The notes: generated by a model not told the origin, from the letters alone. Shown: positions 55,974 to 64,000, counted from the first letter of the stretch. The stretch: DNA of 64,000 nucleotides from Bacteroidota bacterium (GCA_004322215.1 SCSM01000011.1:1-64000), one strand, 5' to 3'. Program-made: numbers and translations.

Positions 55974-57065
55974 TTGAAAAAAATTGAAACGTTTATTTGG
56001 AAGTTATTCGGACTGATTACAGTCATTGGAATGACAAGTGTGATTATTTCATGTACGGGACCGGAAGGCCCTTCCGGTACTCCCGGTGCTAACGGAAGAG
56101 ATGCAAACATTATCTGTGCAGTCTGCCATGGTGATGAAGCTGACAATATTGAACTAAAATTCAATCAGTATGATTTATCGAAGCACAACACAGGTACTAT
56201 TTATGAAGAAGAAGCTGGTCGTCTCCAGTGCGGCGGATGCCATACAGGTGACGGTTATGCCGAGGCAGCCGGACTTAATCAAAATGACCCGGTATCAAAG
56301 GCATCATCTAAAATCAATTGCAGGGCATGCCATTTTATTCACAAGAATTTTGATACCACAGATTTCGCAAGAAGAGTTACTCAGGGTTTTGCTTTAAGAC
56401 ATACCGGTGCAATGATTGACCAAAAGGAAGGGAATCTTTGTTCAAAATGTCATCAGGCACGTCCTTATACACACTCTTCGACTGCCGATACAATTAAACC
56501 CGCAAGTAAAGGTGCTTCTTATTCGAGATTTGGTCCGCATTATGGTGTTGTTGCCAATGTTGTAACCGAAAACGGATTATATAAGATTAACGGTCCGGAA
56601 CCTTATCCGACCGAAGCAAATAAACACATGGCTTTACCAAAGGGTTGTGTTTCATGCCATATGGGAAAAGATACTCTTAATCCTGCAGTAGGTGGTCATA
56701 CATTCTTAACACCGGTTGCAAACTTAGCTAACTTTAAAAATAATTGTGCTGACCCATGCCATGATGTTAGCAAAATGAAATCTCATCCATTATATAATGC
56801 AATCAGGGATTCATTAGTGGTTTACAGGCAGTTACTTATTAATAAAGGATGGCTCGATACAACTCAGGCACTTCAGGAAACAGGTTATAATGTTTTGGGT
56901 GAATATCCAAGAACTGCAGGTGGACAAAATCTGATTTTGCAGCCAACTGAAGCGGAAGTATTGTTAAATTATTTATATATTGCTAAAGACCGTAGCAATG
57001 GTGTACATAATCCAGGTTATGTAAAAGCTCTTGTTTGGAACGGTTTGGCTTTCCTCAGACAATAA
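55974..57065 (+). CDS. Hexaheme c-type cytochrome lipoprotein
   Basis: 363 residues from TTG 55974-55976. AGGAG lies seven bases before it, and starting here gives a clean lipoprotein signal (IIS-C27); the longer frame from 55911 does not. After the lipid cysteine comes a short collagen-like GPEGPSGTPGANG. Five CXXCH sites (C48, C86, C116, C156, C225) and one CX3CH (C258-ADP-C262-H263) predict six hemes. Additional histidines can be distal ligands. It probably lies at the periplasmic or outer face and passes electrons to or from the adjacent barrel protein. Acceptor unknown. Confidence 0.85.
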   Translation: MKKIETFIWKLFGLITVIGMTSVIISCTGPEGPSGTPGANGRDANIICAVCHGDEADNIELKFNQYDLSKHNTGTIYEEEAGRLQCGGCHTGDGYAEAAGLNQNDPVSKASSKINCRACHFIHKNFDTTDFARRVTQGFALRHTGAMIDQKEGNLCSKCHQARPYTHSSTADTIKPASKGASYSRFGPHYGVVANVVTENGLYKINGPEPYPTEANKHMALPKGCVSCHMGKDTLNPAVGGHTFLTPVANLANFKNNCADPCHDVSKMKSHPLYNAIRDSLVVYRQLLINKGWLDTTQALQETGYNVLGEYPRTAGGQNLILQPTEAEVLLNYLYIAKDRSNGVHNPGYVKALVWNGLAFLRQ

Positions 57066-57083
57066 ATGATTTATGATAGTTTG

Positions 57084-57108
57084 GGAGTCAGGATTAATTC
57101 CTGACTCC
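57084..57108 (+). terminator. GC-rich hairpin after the hexaheme gene
   Basis: A 10-bp stem GGAGTCAGGA/TCCTGACTCC with a 5-base loop, 18 bases after the stop. No T run of its own; it precedes a second hairpin that has one. Confidence 0.55.
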
Positions 57109-57117
57109 ATTTATTAT

Positions 57118-57150
57118 AAGCTTCAACATATAATTGCTGGAGCTTTTTTT
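57118..57150 (+). terminator. Terminator between hexaheme lipoprotein and barrel genes
   Basis: AAGCTTCA (57118-57125) pairs with 57138-57145 (one G-U pair), followed by a run of seven T. Together with the preceding hairpin it may reduce read-through within the cytochrome block. Confidence 0.65.
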
Positions 57151-57210
57151 CTGTGAATTAAGAATTTATTAATTTTATAATTATTGTATATGAAGACTTA
57201 AGGGATTTTT

Positions 57211-58425
57211 ATGAAAAAAATTTTCATTTATCCGATTTTATTGACTGTGTGCTTAACGATTGCTTTTGCAAGGCCTCAGTACTCGATTCTCCAGAGTTTC
57301 GGCACAAAATGTATCGGCTGCCATTATAACACACAGGGTGGCGGTGTGCGTACACAACCCGGCTGGTTGTCGAGAAAAGACATTAGCCTGATTCCAGTAT
57401 CTGGCATTGGATTGCAAGAATTTTATGATGCATTATCAACTAATACCGTATCCAATGAAGCAGTAACATTCGGCACCGATTTCCGCTGGCAGGATGCTCG
57501 CTGGCCTGTTATTGGAAGAGATGATATGGTTATGCAATTCACACCATATCTCATTTTACAGCCAACTAACTGGCTTGGCTTCGAGGGTTTTTATAATATA
57601 GCTTATGATATTGCAAAAGATAAGAGATTTGTCGGGCAGAATCCTTATGCTTTCAGCATGTATTTAAGACCGTCTGAGAAACTTCCCTCGTTGCGTGTCG
57701 GTTATTTCCAGCCGACCATCGGTACAAAGTATGATGACCATACTATATTAATCAGGGAAGTAACCGGATTTGCAAGGTCAAGTACTTTTAATGATGTAAA
57801 AAAATATAAAAGACCGGGAACTATTCCATTAATTCCTGATGATTATGCCGAATGGGGTGCTCAGCTCGATTATGAAGCTCTCGATTGGCTTGGATTATCG
57901 GCAGGTATTTTTCGTGCTGATAATTTAGCAGGTTTGACGACTGTAAATAAAACAGGCACTCCGGTACCGGTTGTTGACAGCGGCTCTTATTCTACTGTTT
58001 TAAGAGCTTTTATTACCCCGCCGACACTGATTGACGGAATTACCACTTTTCTTGGTGGTACTTATTTTATAAATAAAGATTATTATATTTCGAGTGCATT
58101 CCTGAATATTGGCTTGACTGAGAAATTATCTCTGATGACAGAATATATGCGTTCTGAAAAAAAAGACTGCAGGTTTACTCAAAATGTTATGGCTGAAGTT
58201 ACTTATGCTGTTACCGATGCTGTTCTTCCTTTTATTAGAGCTGAAAGAGGACAAACAAAATATAAAATTGAAAATCATCCGTTTTATACGAATCAATTTG
58301 TATTTGGAGCACATATAAATCTATTACCTTATATTGATTTATTACCTGAGTACAGGATTTATAATAGTGAACAGGTCGAAGGTTACGCACGTCAGTGGAC
58401 TTTCCAGGTTCATGTATTTTATTGA
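57211..58425 (+). CDS. Outer membrane beta-barrel with N-terminal heme c site
   Basis: 404 residues. The signal peptide ends near IAFA, then a single CXXCH (C34-IG-C37-H38) lies at the very start of the mature protein. The rest is a predicted beta-barrel: alternating strands such as 'MQFTPYLILQPTNWLGFEGF', 'LSLMTEYMRSEKKD' and a terminal strand ending in Tyr (WTFQVHVFY). A barrel carrying its own heme would place a heme at the periplasmic mouth, suited to electron passage across the outer membrane with the neighbouring cytochromes. That role is inference. No close named family recognised. Confidence 0.7.
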   Translation: MKKIFIYPILLTVCLTIAFARPQYSILQSFGTKCIGCHYNTQGGGVRTQPGWLSRKDISLIPVSGIGLQEFYDALSTNTVSNEAVTFGTDFRWQDARWPVIGRDDMVMQFTPYLILQPTNWLGFEGFYNIAYDIAKDKRFVGQNPYAFSMYLRPSEKLPSLRVGYFQPTIGTKYDDHTILIREVTGFARSSTFNDVKKYKRPGTIPLIPDDYAEWGAQLDYEALDWLGLSAGIFRADNLAGLTTVNKTGTPVPVVDSGSYSTVLRAFITPPTLIDGITTFLGGTYFINKDYYISSAFLNIGLTEKLSLMTEYMRSEKKDCRFTQNVMAEVTYAVTDAVLPFIRAERGQTKYKIENHPFYTNQFVFGAHINLLPYIDLLPEYRIYNSEQVEGYARQWTFQVHVFY

Positions 58426-58465
58426 GATTCTTAATTAAATAAATTAATAATAAATAGGTGATTAA

Positions 58466-58834
58466 ATGAATATTCGAAATAGTAAAAATAGAATAATATC
58501 TGATGTAATTATTTTTTCCTCATTGATTCTTGTATTTATAATTACATCATGCAAAGACCAGGATGAAGTATTTATAACTCCTCCGACACCCGGTGGATGT
58601 GACACTACAAACATTACTTTTTCAAGTACTGTACAGCAAATCGTTTCTACGAAATGTAATTGTCATGGTGTTTCAGCTCCTAATTTTGCAGTATATAATA
58701 ATTTGAAAGCCGCTGTAAATAATGGAAAATTATTACTGTATATTCAGCCTGGTCAACATGTAAGTTATGCTCTCGACACTTGTGAAGTAAAGCAAATTAC
58801 TGCATGGATAAATAAAGGGGCTCCAAATAATTAA
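58466..58834 (+). CDS. Small lipoprotein with cytochrome-like CXCH motif
   Basis: 122 residues. The lipobox ends at C29 (FIITSC). The pattern 'TFSSTVQQIVSTKCNCHG' is that of Bacteroidota monoheme cytochromes, where 'IxxxxCxxCHG' is usual, but here the spacing is one residue: C64-N-C66-H67. The codons TGT AAT TGT CAT are unambiguous. Whether heme is attached is uncertain. It follows the barrel gene by 40 bases and precedes another monoheme gene by eight. Confidence 0.65.
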   Translation: MNIRNSKNRIISDVIIFSSLILVFIITSCKDQDEVFITPPTPGGCDTTNITFSSTVQQIVSTKCNCHGVSAPNFAVYNNLKAAVNNGKLLLYIQPGQHVSYALDTCEVKQITAWINKGAPNN

Positions 58835-58842
58835 TACGGTCT

Positions 58843-59217
58843 ATGGATATCAGATTACGAATTAAATATTATATTTTTTCTTTATCATTTGTAATTTGTT
58901 TCTTATTAATTAAAGATACGAAAATTATAGCACAGGACTTTCCTGTCAGAAGTGGCAGTATTATATTTTTAGAAAAAAAATGTAATTACTGCCACTCGAT
59001 TAAATCACAGGCTATAGAATGTCTCGACACTTCAATAAAACCAACATTAGACCTATCAACAGTCGGTGATTCTTTAAATGCAGAAATATTCAAAGATTTT
59101 TTAAAGAAAAAAATTAAATTAAAGTATAAAAAACATCCTGTAGCTTTCAAAGGCAATAATGATGACTTTGAAATTTTGTGTAAATGGCTTCAAAACTTAA
59201 CTTCGGTTGTTTACTGA
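58843..59217 (+). CDS. Small monoheme c-type cytochrome
   Basis: 124 residues. A signal or anchor helix (YYIFSLSFVICFLLI) then one CXXCH (C47-NY-C50-H51) with a possible distal Met absent and His in KKHPVAFKG. Last gene of the cytochrome block; a terminator follows 12 bases after the stop. Probable periplasmic electron carrier. Confidence 0.7.
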   Translation: MDIRLRIKYYIFSLSFVICFLLIKDTKIIAQDFPVRSGSIIFLEKKCNYCHSIKSQAIECLDTSIKPTLDLSTVGDSLNAEIFKDFLKKKIKLKYKKHPVAFKGNNDDFEILCKWLQNLTSVVY

Positions 59218-59229
59218 AATAATTTTATC

Positions 59230-59264
59230 ATAAAATAAAGTTTCACTTTATTTTATCCTTTTTT
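59230..59264 (+). terminator. Terminator of the cytochrome block
   Basis: A perfect 12-bp stem ATAAAATAAAGT/ACTTTATTTTAT with a 3-base loop, then CC and six T. It separates the cytochrome genes from the TIR-PLP gene. Confidence 0.8.
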
Positions 59265-59340
59265 GATTTTCATTTTTTCAAATAAACTATTTTATCAATA
59301 ATCCGTTTATTATTTTATCTGTAAAAACAAAAAAAAATAA

Positions 59341-61422
59341 ATGAAACAAGAAATAATACTAAAAAGCGGCTGGATTAAAGTTGACAAAGAAGAACTTGAC
59401 AAGCTGAGACAAAAAATCCGGGAGAAATACGAATCGGAAGGCGGTACAAAGAAATTCAATGCTCATCTGCCTAATTACGAAGAACTCCGCGAAATCATCA
59501 TCAACAAGCTTAAAGAAATCGAAGAGCAGCAAGACATCGTCATTAAAATACAGGATTTACCTGAATACGACATCGTACCTGGAAACACTTTTTTCAGGAA
59601 TCTTCTCTATACTAACAAAGATGCAAAGGGGCTTCAGTTCCAGGAATACAACATTGATATTTGTTATCTTTTCACTTTTGGAAAAAAAAGATTTGAACAA
59701 AAAAGATTTGAAAAAAAACTACTCGAAGATTTTACTATTTACAGACCAACTCAAAAACACGGTTTGAATGTTATTATTTCATCTACCCTGAATAATATGA
59801 GTGAAGCTGAAAAAGTCAGCGAATGTCTAAAAGATAAATTTGATATAAAAGTTGAAACTGAAATTCGTAATTCTCAAACTTTCAGCAAGGGCTCTCTATT
59901 TGAATTATACGGCAATCTGGATTCTAACGAACAAGTATTCATAATAATCAGCAGGGACTTTCTGCAGAACGAAAATTGTCTCAGGGAATTGATTGACCTT
60001 GAAAAATCACATCCGGATTTGTATCTCAGCCACACATTCCATATTCTGCTGAAAGATATTTATGAAGGTGATTTCAATATTTTCGATTCTCTCGGCAGGT
60101 CTGAACTACTCAAATACTGGAAACTCAGAATCGAAAAACTCGAAAAAAATCACAAACTATTAGTCAGTGACCGAAAAGAAAAAGAATTTTATAAAAAGTT
60201 AAGAACTGAATTCGATGAAATCAAAAAAATCATCGAGGAACTTCACGACCTTCTCGATTTCATTCGCGAAAACCAACATAAGGTTTATTATGAAATTCTC
60301 CTGAATAAAATCAACAGTTATGATGAACTTACCTCATTATTGCCTAAGCTGACAAAGCCACATATTATCAGCAGTTCACTCGAATTGACTTACAAGAGAA
60401 TAAAAATTCCGTCAACCAATAATCCTGCAAAGCCGGAGTTTCCTCCGGAGCCATTTTATACTCCAAAATTTCCGGCTTCTGAAACAAGGAAATTAAGTAT
60501 TCCCGGTTTTTCTAATGTATGGCTAAAAGATGAAAGCACTAATCCAACCGGTACACACAAAGACAGAATGGCTTGGGAAGTCGTAATTAAATACAAATCA
60601 TTGATTGAAAGCTTGAAATATAAAAACCAGGATTCACTTCCCCAGATGTCCATCATTTCTTCGGGAAGTGCTGCTATTGCTATTCAACATTTATTCAATC
60701 TTTTCAAAATTCCGACAAGATTGAAAGTCCTCGTTGACAAAAATCTCAACAACGGAATTAAAGAATCTATAAAACAAATCGGCTGCGAGTTATACATTAC
60801 TGACCTGTCTGAACGGCTTTTAACCTCTGATGATATAAAAGAAATCACAGACAATAAAAACGGCATTGATATTACATACCGTGAAGTTCTCGACCCGACC
60901 CACGATAATTATTACGACTGGATGAGCTACGAAATTCTCCGCGAAAAGCCGGATTACTGCTTCATCCCCTTCGGCACAGGCGATTTATTCATCAATGTTT
61001 TGAATATTGTAAAAATTGAATATTTCAATTCATTCGTTGCAAAGCATGACCCCCGCTTTTTCAGCGATATTAATTCTTTGAAGAAATGCAGCTTTCTCGG
61101 AGCTTCTACCAATCTTCCGAATTCCCGGCTCGACAAACTGTTCTCAAGCTTTCTGCCTAATCTCGATTCATTCAAAAAATACATTGTGGAAATGAAGGAA
61201 GAATATGATTGCGTCGGACAGATGACAGGCATATACAATGTGGACGAAAGCAATGTGGACAGAGCTATTGAAATTGCCAATTCTCAAAAAATAAAATTCG
61301 AACCATCAGGTATGGCAGGTCTGGCTCTGCTATTGCAAATGAAGGATTCAATCCCCAAATCTTCAAAAATCCTTTTAGTTAACACAGGAAAAACAAAAAG
61401 TGTTGAGGAATTAATTATTTGA
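59341..61422 (+). CDS. TIR-like domain fused to fold-type II PLP-dependent enzyme
   Basis: 693 residues in one uninterrupted frame. Residues 1-130 are a charged, mainly helical domain I do not recognise ('KFNAHLPNYEELREIIINKL'). Residues about 140-310 resemble a TIR domain: first strand GLNVIISSTLNN, a core VFIIISRDFLQNENCLREL in which E216 occupies the place of the TIR NADase glutamate, and 'RSELLKYWKLRIEKLEK'. Residues about 375-693 are a threonine-synthase/cysteate-synthase-like PLP fold: NPTGTHKDRMAW with the Schiff-base lysine K407, SSGSAAIAIQH (440-450), and the phosphate loop PFGTGD (543-548). It stands alone after a terminator. No signal peptide, so cytoplasmic. A conflict or signalling role is inferred; substrate and trigger unknown. 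Confidence 0.75.
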   Translation: MKQEIILKSGWIKVDKEELDKLRQKIREKYESEGGTKKFNAHLPNYEELREIIINKLKEIEEQQDIVIKIQDLPEYDIVPGNTFFRNLLYTNKDAKGLQFQEYNIDICYLFTFGKKRFEQKRFEKKLLEDFTIYRPTQKHGLNVIISSTLNNMSEAEKVSECLKDKFDIKVETEIRNSQTFSKGSLFELYGNLDSNEQVFIIISRDFLQNENCLRELIDLEKSHPDLYLSHTFHILLKDIYEGDFNIFDSLGRSELLKYWKLRIEKLEKNHKLLVSDRKEKEFYKKLRTEFDEIKKIIEELHDLLDFIRENQHKVYYEILLNKINSYDELTSLLPKLTKPHIISSSLELTYKRIKIPSTNNPAKPEFPPEPFYTPKFPASETRKLSIPGFSNVWLKDESTNPTGTHKDRMAWEVVIKYKSLIESLKYKNQDSLPQMSIISSGSAAIAIQHLFNLFKIPTRLKVLVDKNLNNGIKESIKQIGCELYITDLSERLLTSDDIKEITDNKNGIDITYREVLDPTHDNYYDWMSYEILREKPDYCFIPFGTGDLFINVLNIVKIEYFNSFVAKHDPRFFSDINSLKKCSFLGASTNLPNSRLDKLFSSFLPNLDSFKKYIVEMKEEYDCVGQMTGIYNVDESNVDRAIEIANSQKIKFEPSGMAGLALLLQMKDSIPKSSKILLVNTGKTKSVEELII

Positions 61423-61492
61423 TTAATGAATGTTAAATTTTGATTCTTGAATTTTAAATTTAAACAAAGTATATAAAGTAAATGAGGAAATT

Positions 61493-62743
61493 ATGAAAAA
61501 ACTTTTAATTTTAATTCTATTCTTTTATTCTAACTTTAATTTATTAAATGCTCAATGGGTAGAATGTAATAAATGCTCAGAATGTTTGAATGGTTCAATC
61601 AATATTGATGCTGTTTGGTGTTTCGCAATAGATGAAAATAATACATACACAGGTATAAAAGGTGGTGTATTTATGACAACTGATTACGGGGCCCACTGGA
61701 CTGCAAAAAATAATGGTTTGATAAGCGTAATTAACGAGAGAAACATCTTGTCATTAGCAATAGATGGAAATAATATTTTTGCAGGGACTATGATAGATGG
61801 AATATTTCTTTCAACAGATAAGGGTGAAAATTGGGAACGTAAGAGTAATGGTTTACCGACTCCTAAATATGTTGATACTATATATAAAACAGTTATTTTT
61901 AACTTAAAAATTATTGGTAATAATATTTATGCCGGTACTAATATTGGAGTTTATATAACCACTGATTATGGTGAAAAATGGATTCCAAAGAATGAGGATT
62001 TACTTCAAATAGATTCATTTAATATAGTTACTTCAATTACAAATATAGGAAATAATATTTTTGCAGGGACCAAGCATGGTGTATATATGACCACTGATAA
62101 TGGAGATAATTGGTTTCCAAAAAATAATGGAATAGGAAATATTGAAACTTGGTCATTAGAAGTAAATGGTAATAATATTTATGCCGGTGCCGGTGGGAAT
62201 CTTTTTCTATCTACTGACAATGGGGATAATTGGAACAAAATTAAAGATTCAATTGCAACTAAAGAAATAAAGATTAATGGAAATAATATTTTTGTGGGTG
62301 GTTATGGGATAGATATTTCTACTGATAATGGAAAGAACTGGGTATCTAAAAATTCAGGATTACCAAGTTTAGGTATAATATCAATGATAATAAATGGCGA
62401 ATATGTTTTTGTTGGGATTGATAATTATGGTATATTTAGAGCCAAGCTGAGCGACTTAGGTATTACGGATGTAAAAGAGCCAGAGCAAACAAATGAAATT
62501 AAAATCTATCCCAATCCCGCTTCGGATGAATTTAGATTGAGGTTTCATTCGCCGATTGAAACTACAGTGCAGCTAAACGTTTTCGATTTGCTTGGCAACT
62601 GTGTTTTAAGCCAGTCACTGCAAAGCACCGAAGGTACAAACGAAAAAACGATAAATTGCGAAAAACTGCCCCAGGGCTATTATTATGTAAAAATAAATAT
62701 AAATGAAAATGTAGAAACTGTTCCACTGGTGCTAATAAAGTAA
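61493..62743 (+). CDS. Secreted BNR/propeller protein with T9SS type A sorting domain
   Basis: 416 residues. Signal peptide (LLILILFFYSNFNLLNAQ). Six to seven repeats of the form 'NNIYAGTNIGVYITTDYGEK' and 'NNIFAGTKHGVYMTTDNGDN' build a propeller; the repeats are similar even at DNA level (phrases such as GGAAATAATATTTTTGCAGG). Residues about 335-416 ('IYPNPASDEFRLRF ... LPQGYYYVKI') are a T9SS sorting domain. Exported and probably surface-attached. Specific ligand unknown. Confidence 0.85.
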   Translation: MKKLLILILFFYSNFNLLNAQWVECNKCSECLNGSINIDAVWCFAIDENNTYTGIKGGVFMTTDYGAHWTAKNNGLISVINERNILSLAIDGNNIFAGTMIDGIFLSTDKGENWERKSNGLPTPKYVDTIYKTVIFNLKIIGNNIYAGTNIGVYITTDYGEKWIPKNEDLLQIDSFNIVTSITNIGNNIFAGTKHGVYMTTDNGDNWFPKNNGIGNIETWSLEVNGNNIYAGAGGNLFLSTDNGDNWNKIKDSIATKEIKINGNNIFVGGYGIDISTDNGKNWVSKNSGLPSLGIISMIINGEYVFVGIDNYGIFRAKLSDLGITDVKEPEQTNEIKIYPNPASDEFRLRFHSPIETTVQLNVFDLLGNCVLSQSLQSTEGTNEKTINCEKLPQGYYYVKININENVETVPLVLIK

Positions 62744-62822
62744 ATTTTGAATGTTGGATGTTGAATTTTGAATGTAGGAACTGAAATTTTTCAGCACAGA
62801 TAAATGTAGAATGGTTCAAAAT

Positions 62823-62870
62823 TTCTTTGTGTGCTTTGAGATTAGAACTTTGTGGATTTTGTGTTAAAAA
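62823..62870 (+). repeat. CTTTGTG-type interspersed word cluster
   Basis: The stretch contains CTTTGTG, CTTTGAG, CTTTGTGG and TTTTGTG in a row, ending in TTAAAAA. I recall similar CTTTGTG...GGTTAAA tracts between genes in many bacteria. Not coding. Confidence 0.4.
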
Positions 62871-62966
62871 TAGGTAATATTTTTAAAAATTGAAAATTAA
62901 GTATTAGATATTCATTGAAAATTGTAAAATTGAAAATTGAAAATTTAATTATATAGTGAGGTCAAA

Positions 62967-63632
62967 ATGAAAAATTCAATTGTAAAATTACTCGTTATTT
63001 TTTCCCTTTCATTTTTAATGATGGGACTATTATATGCAGAGTTCAATCCCAACGGAGGTGAGAACGGTGAGTTCTGGCAACAGAACACAACCAGGACAAT
63101 TAAATGGGATACGAGCTATTTCCATAATACAGTAAATATATATTTATGGAATATGACTTCTGCTACTTTCACCACAATTGATACAAGTGTGCAGGCATCA
63201 CTCGGAGAATACGACTGGGTAATACCTGATGACCATCCAACCGGTTCTAATTTCAGGGTGAAAATACAACAAACCGATAGTGCTTTATATCAATTCTCGG
63301 AAACATTTTTCCCGATTTATGAAGGTGGTTCACCACATAGCGATGTTGCAGAGAAAACTAATAATTCGGAGAATATATATATTTCCCCAAATCCCGGAAC
63401 AGACAAAATAAAAATCCGATTTAAGGATGAATTTATAAATTCATTGGAATTACAAATATTTAGCAGCTACGGACAGGAAATAATCAATACACCACCTTCC
63501 GACTTTCGATTTACAACTAACAACTGGCGATTATTTGAACTCGATGTATCCTTACTTTCAACTGGTATGTATTTCGCTGTGTTAAATGCAAATGGAAAAG
63601 TAATAACAAAACCTTTTGTAGTTCTTCATTAA
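62967..63632 (+). CDS. Small secreted protein with Kre9/Knh1-like domain and T9SS sorting domain
   Basis: 221 residues. Signal peptide (SLSFLMMGLLYA). Residues about 25-115 ('NPNGGENGEFWQQNTTRTIK', 'YDWVIPDDHPTGSNFRVKI') fit the Ser/Thr-rich Kre9/Knh1-type Ig domain found in many T9SS cargo proteins. Residues about 138-221 ('IYISPNPGTDKIKI ... LSTGMYFAVL') are a T9SS type A domain. Function unknown. Confidence 0.8.
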   Translation: MKNSIVKLLVIFSLSFLMMGLLYAEFNPNGGENGEFWQQNTTRTIKWDTSYFHNTVNIYLWNMTSATFTTIDTSVQASLGEYDWVIPDDHPTGSNFRVKIQQTDSALYQFSETFFPIYEGGSPHSDVAEKTNNSENIYISPNPGTDKIKIRFKDEFINSLELQIFSSYGQEIINTPPSDFRFTTNNWRLFELDVSLLSTGMYFAVLNANGKVITKPFVVLH

Positions 63633-63666
63633 TAATAACCTGCTACGAAATCACTGGTTCTTTCAA

Positions 63667-63687
63667 GGGCAGATTTGGAATCTGCCC
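63667..63687. terminator. Hairpin between convergent genes
   Basis: A 9-bp stem GGGCAGATT/AATCTGCCC with a 3-base loop, centred between two convergent genes. T runs are missing on both sides, so termination is only likely by position. Confidence 0.45.
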
Positions 63688-63706
63688 CTCAATAAAAATC
63701 AATATT

Positions 63707-64000
63707 TTATCTTATATAATTCAGCAATCCTGTGATTTGTTTTCCATTAATTCTCAGTGAATAATAATAAATCCCACTCGTTAATCCTTTTGAAACAGCG
63801 TCGAAATTTATTATATGTGTACCAATTTCCATTATCCCGTTTTCGAGTGTTCCAACTTCATTTCCAAGAACATCATATATGGAAAGCCGAACCGATTGCG
63901 GTTTTTCCAGAGTTAAATAAAATGTTGTAATTCCATTGAATGGATTCGGGTAAACACTTAAAATGTTTTCGGTATTAAATTCCTCGACTGATGTAGTGTT
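63707..64000 (-). CDS. C-terminal end of a T9SS cargo protein, cut by window edge
   Basis: 97 codons are visible from the window end to a TAA at 63707-63709; the start lies to the right. The translated end ('SVYPNPFNGITTFYLTLEKP', 'LSIYDVLGNEVGTLENG', 'GLTSGIYYYSLRINGKQITG') is a complete T9SS type A sorting domain. The cargo part is not visible. Confidence 0.85.
   Translation of the reverse strand, partial: NTTSVEEFNTENILSVYPNPFNGITTFYLTLEKPQSVRLSIYDVLGNEVGTLENGIMEIGTHIINFDAVSKGLTSGIYYYSLRINGKQITGLLNYIR

Noticed and set aside
59341-61422. TIR-PLP fusion as an artefact of a missed stop or frameshift
   Set aside because: The frame is continuous across the junction (about residues 310-375), with no stop and no sudden change in codon use, and has a single good ATG; no internal ribosome-binding site was seen before residue 375.
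1-64000. tRNA, rRNA, CRISPR, transposase, integrase or attachment sites
   Set aside because: Intergenic spacers were read for cloverleaf arms, evenly spaced repeats and terminal inverted repeats with target duplications; none was found. A covariance-model search would be needed to exclude small RNAs.

Overview
The window is AT-rich bacterial chromosome, most likely from the Bacteroidota/Ignavibacteriota/Kapabacteria (FCB) group. Three observations support this. Several secreted proteins end in type IX secretion (T9SS) type A sorting domains. Several promoters fit the Bacteroidota pattern TTG-N20/21-TAnnTTTG. The gene content also fits: a paired ExbD/TonB operon with a PstS-like lipoprotein, TonB-receptor-like barrels, a DUF5618 protein and KDO synthesis. 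I cannot assign a genus. No rRNA, tRNA, CRISPR array, insertion sequence or prophage was seen.

Layout. 1-2.3 kb: partial secreted protein cut by the left edge. 2.5-6.9 kb: glutamate dehydrogenase with a CRP-like operator, and a divergent PEP/pyruvate-binding protein ending in a nucleotidyltransferase domain. 7-14 kb: TonB-receptor-like barrel, gyrA, a TPR protein, gcvPB. 14.1-21.4 kb: lipid synthesis and translation operon DUF177-rpmF-plsX-fabH-fabD-fabG-acpP-fabF-rnc, transcribed leftwards. 21.5-29.2 kb: DUF4010 membrane protein, then an energy-transduction operon (STAS, ExbB, two ExbD, TonB), followed by a small membrane protein, a PstS-like lipoprotein and a large TPR protein. 29.3-35.1 kb: prmC, pyrB, HU, a PgpA-like protein, pgsA, tpiA, lptC-like, kdsA. 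35.1-35.45 kb: divergent AT-rich region with DnaA-box-like sites, a possible origin. 35.5-44.7 kb: NlpC/P60 hydrolase, DUF5618, cobalamin-dependent metH and a homocysteine methyltransferase/MTHFR fusion behind a nested inverted-repeat leader, then a T9SS-exported beta-helix protein.

From 44.9 kb genes run rightwards. An acyl-phosphate cluster (ackA, pta, an aromatic amino acid lyase, ptb, buk) suggests ATP formation from acetyl-CoA and butyryl/branched acyl-CoA, plausibly in amino acid fermentation together with gdhA. Next come family-4 uracil-DNA glycosylase, ddl, a PfkB kinase and a secreted CBM9-like protein. A four-gene c-type cytochrome block (55.9-59.2 kb) holds a hexaheme lipoprotein, a beta-barrel with its own heme site, and two small monoheme proteins. 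It ends at a strong terminator.

The most unusual gene is at 59341-61422: a predicted TIR domain fused to a fold-type II pyridoxal-phosphate enzyme. This looks like a conflict or signalling protein of a kind I do not recognise. The right end holds T9SS cargo proteins, the last one truncated by the window edge.
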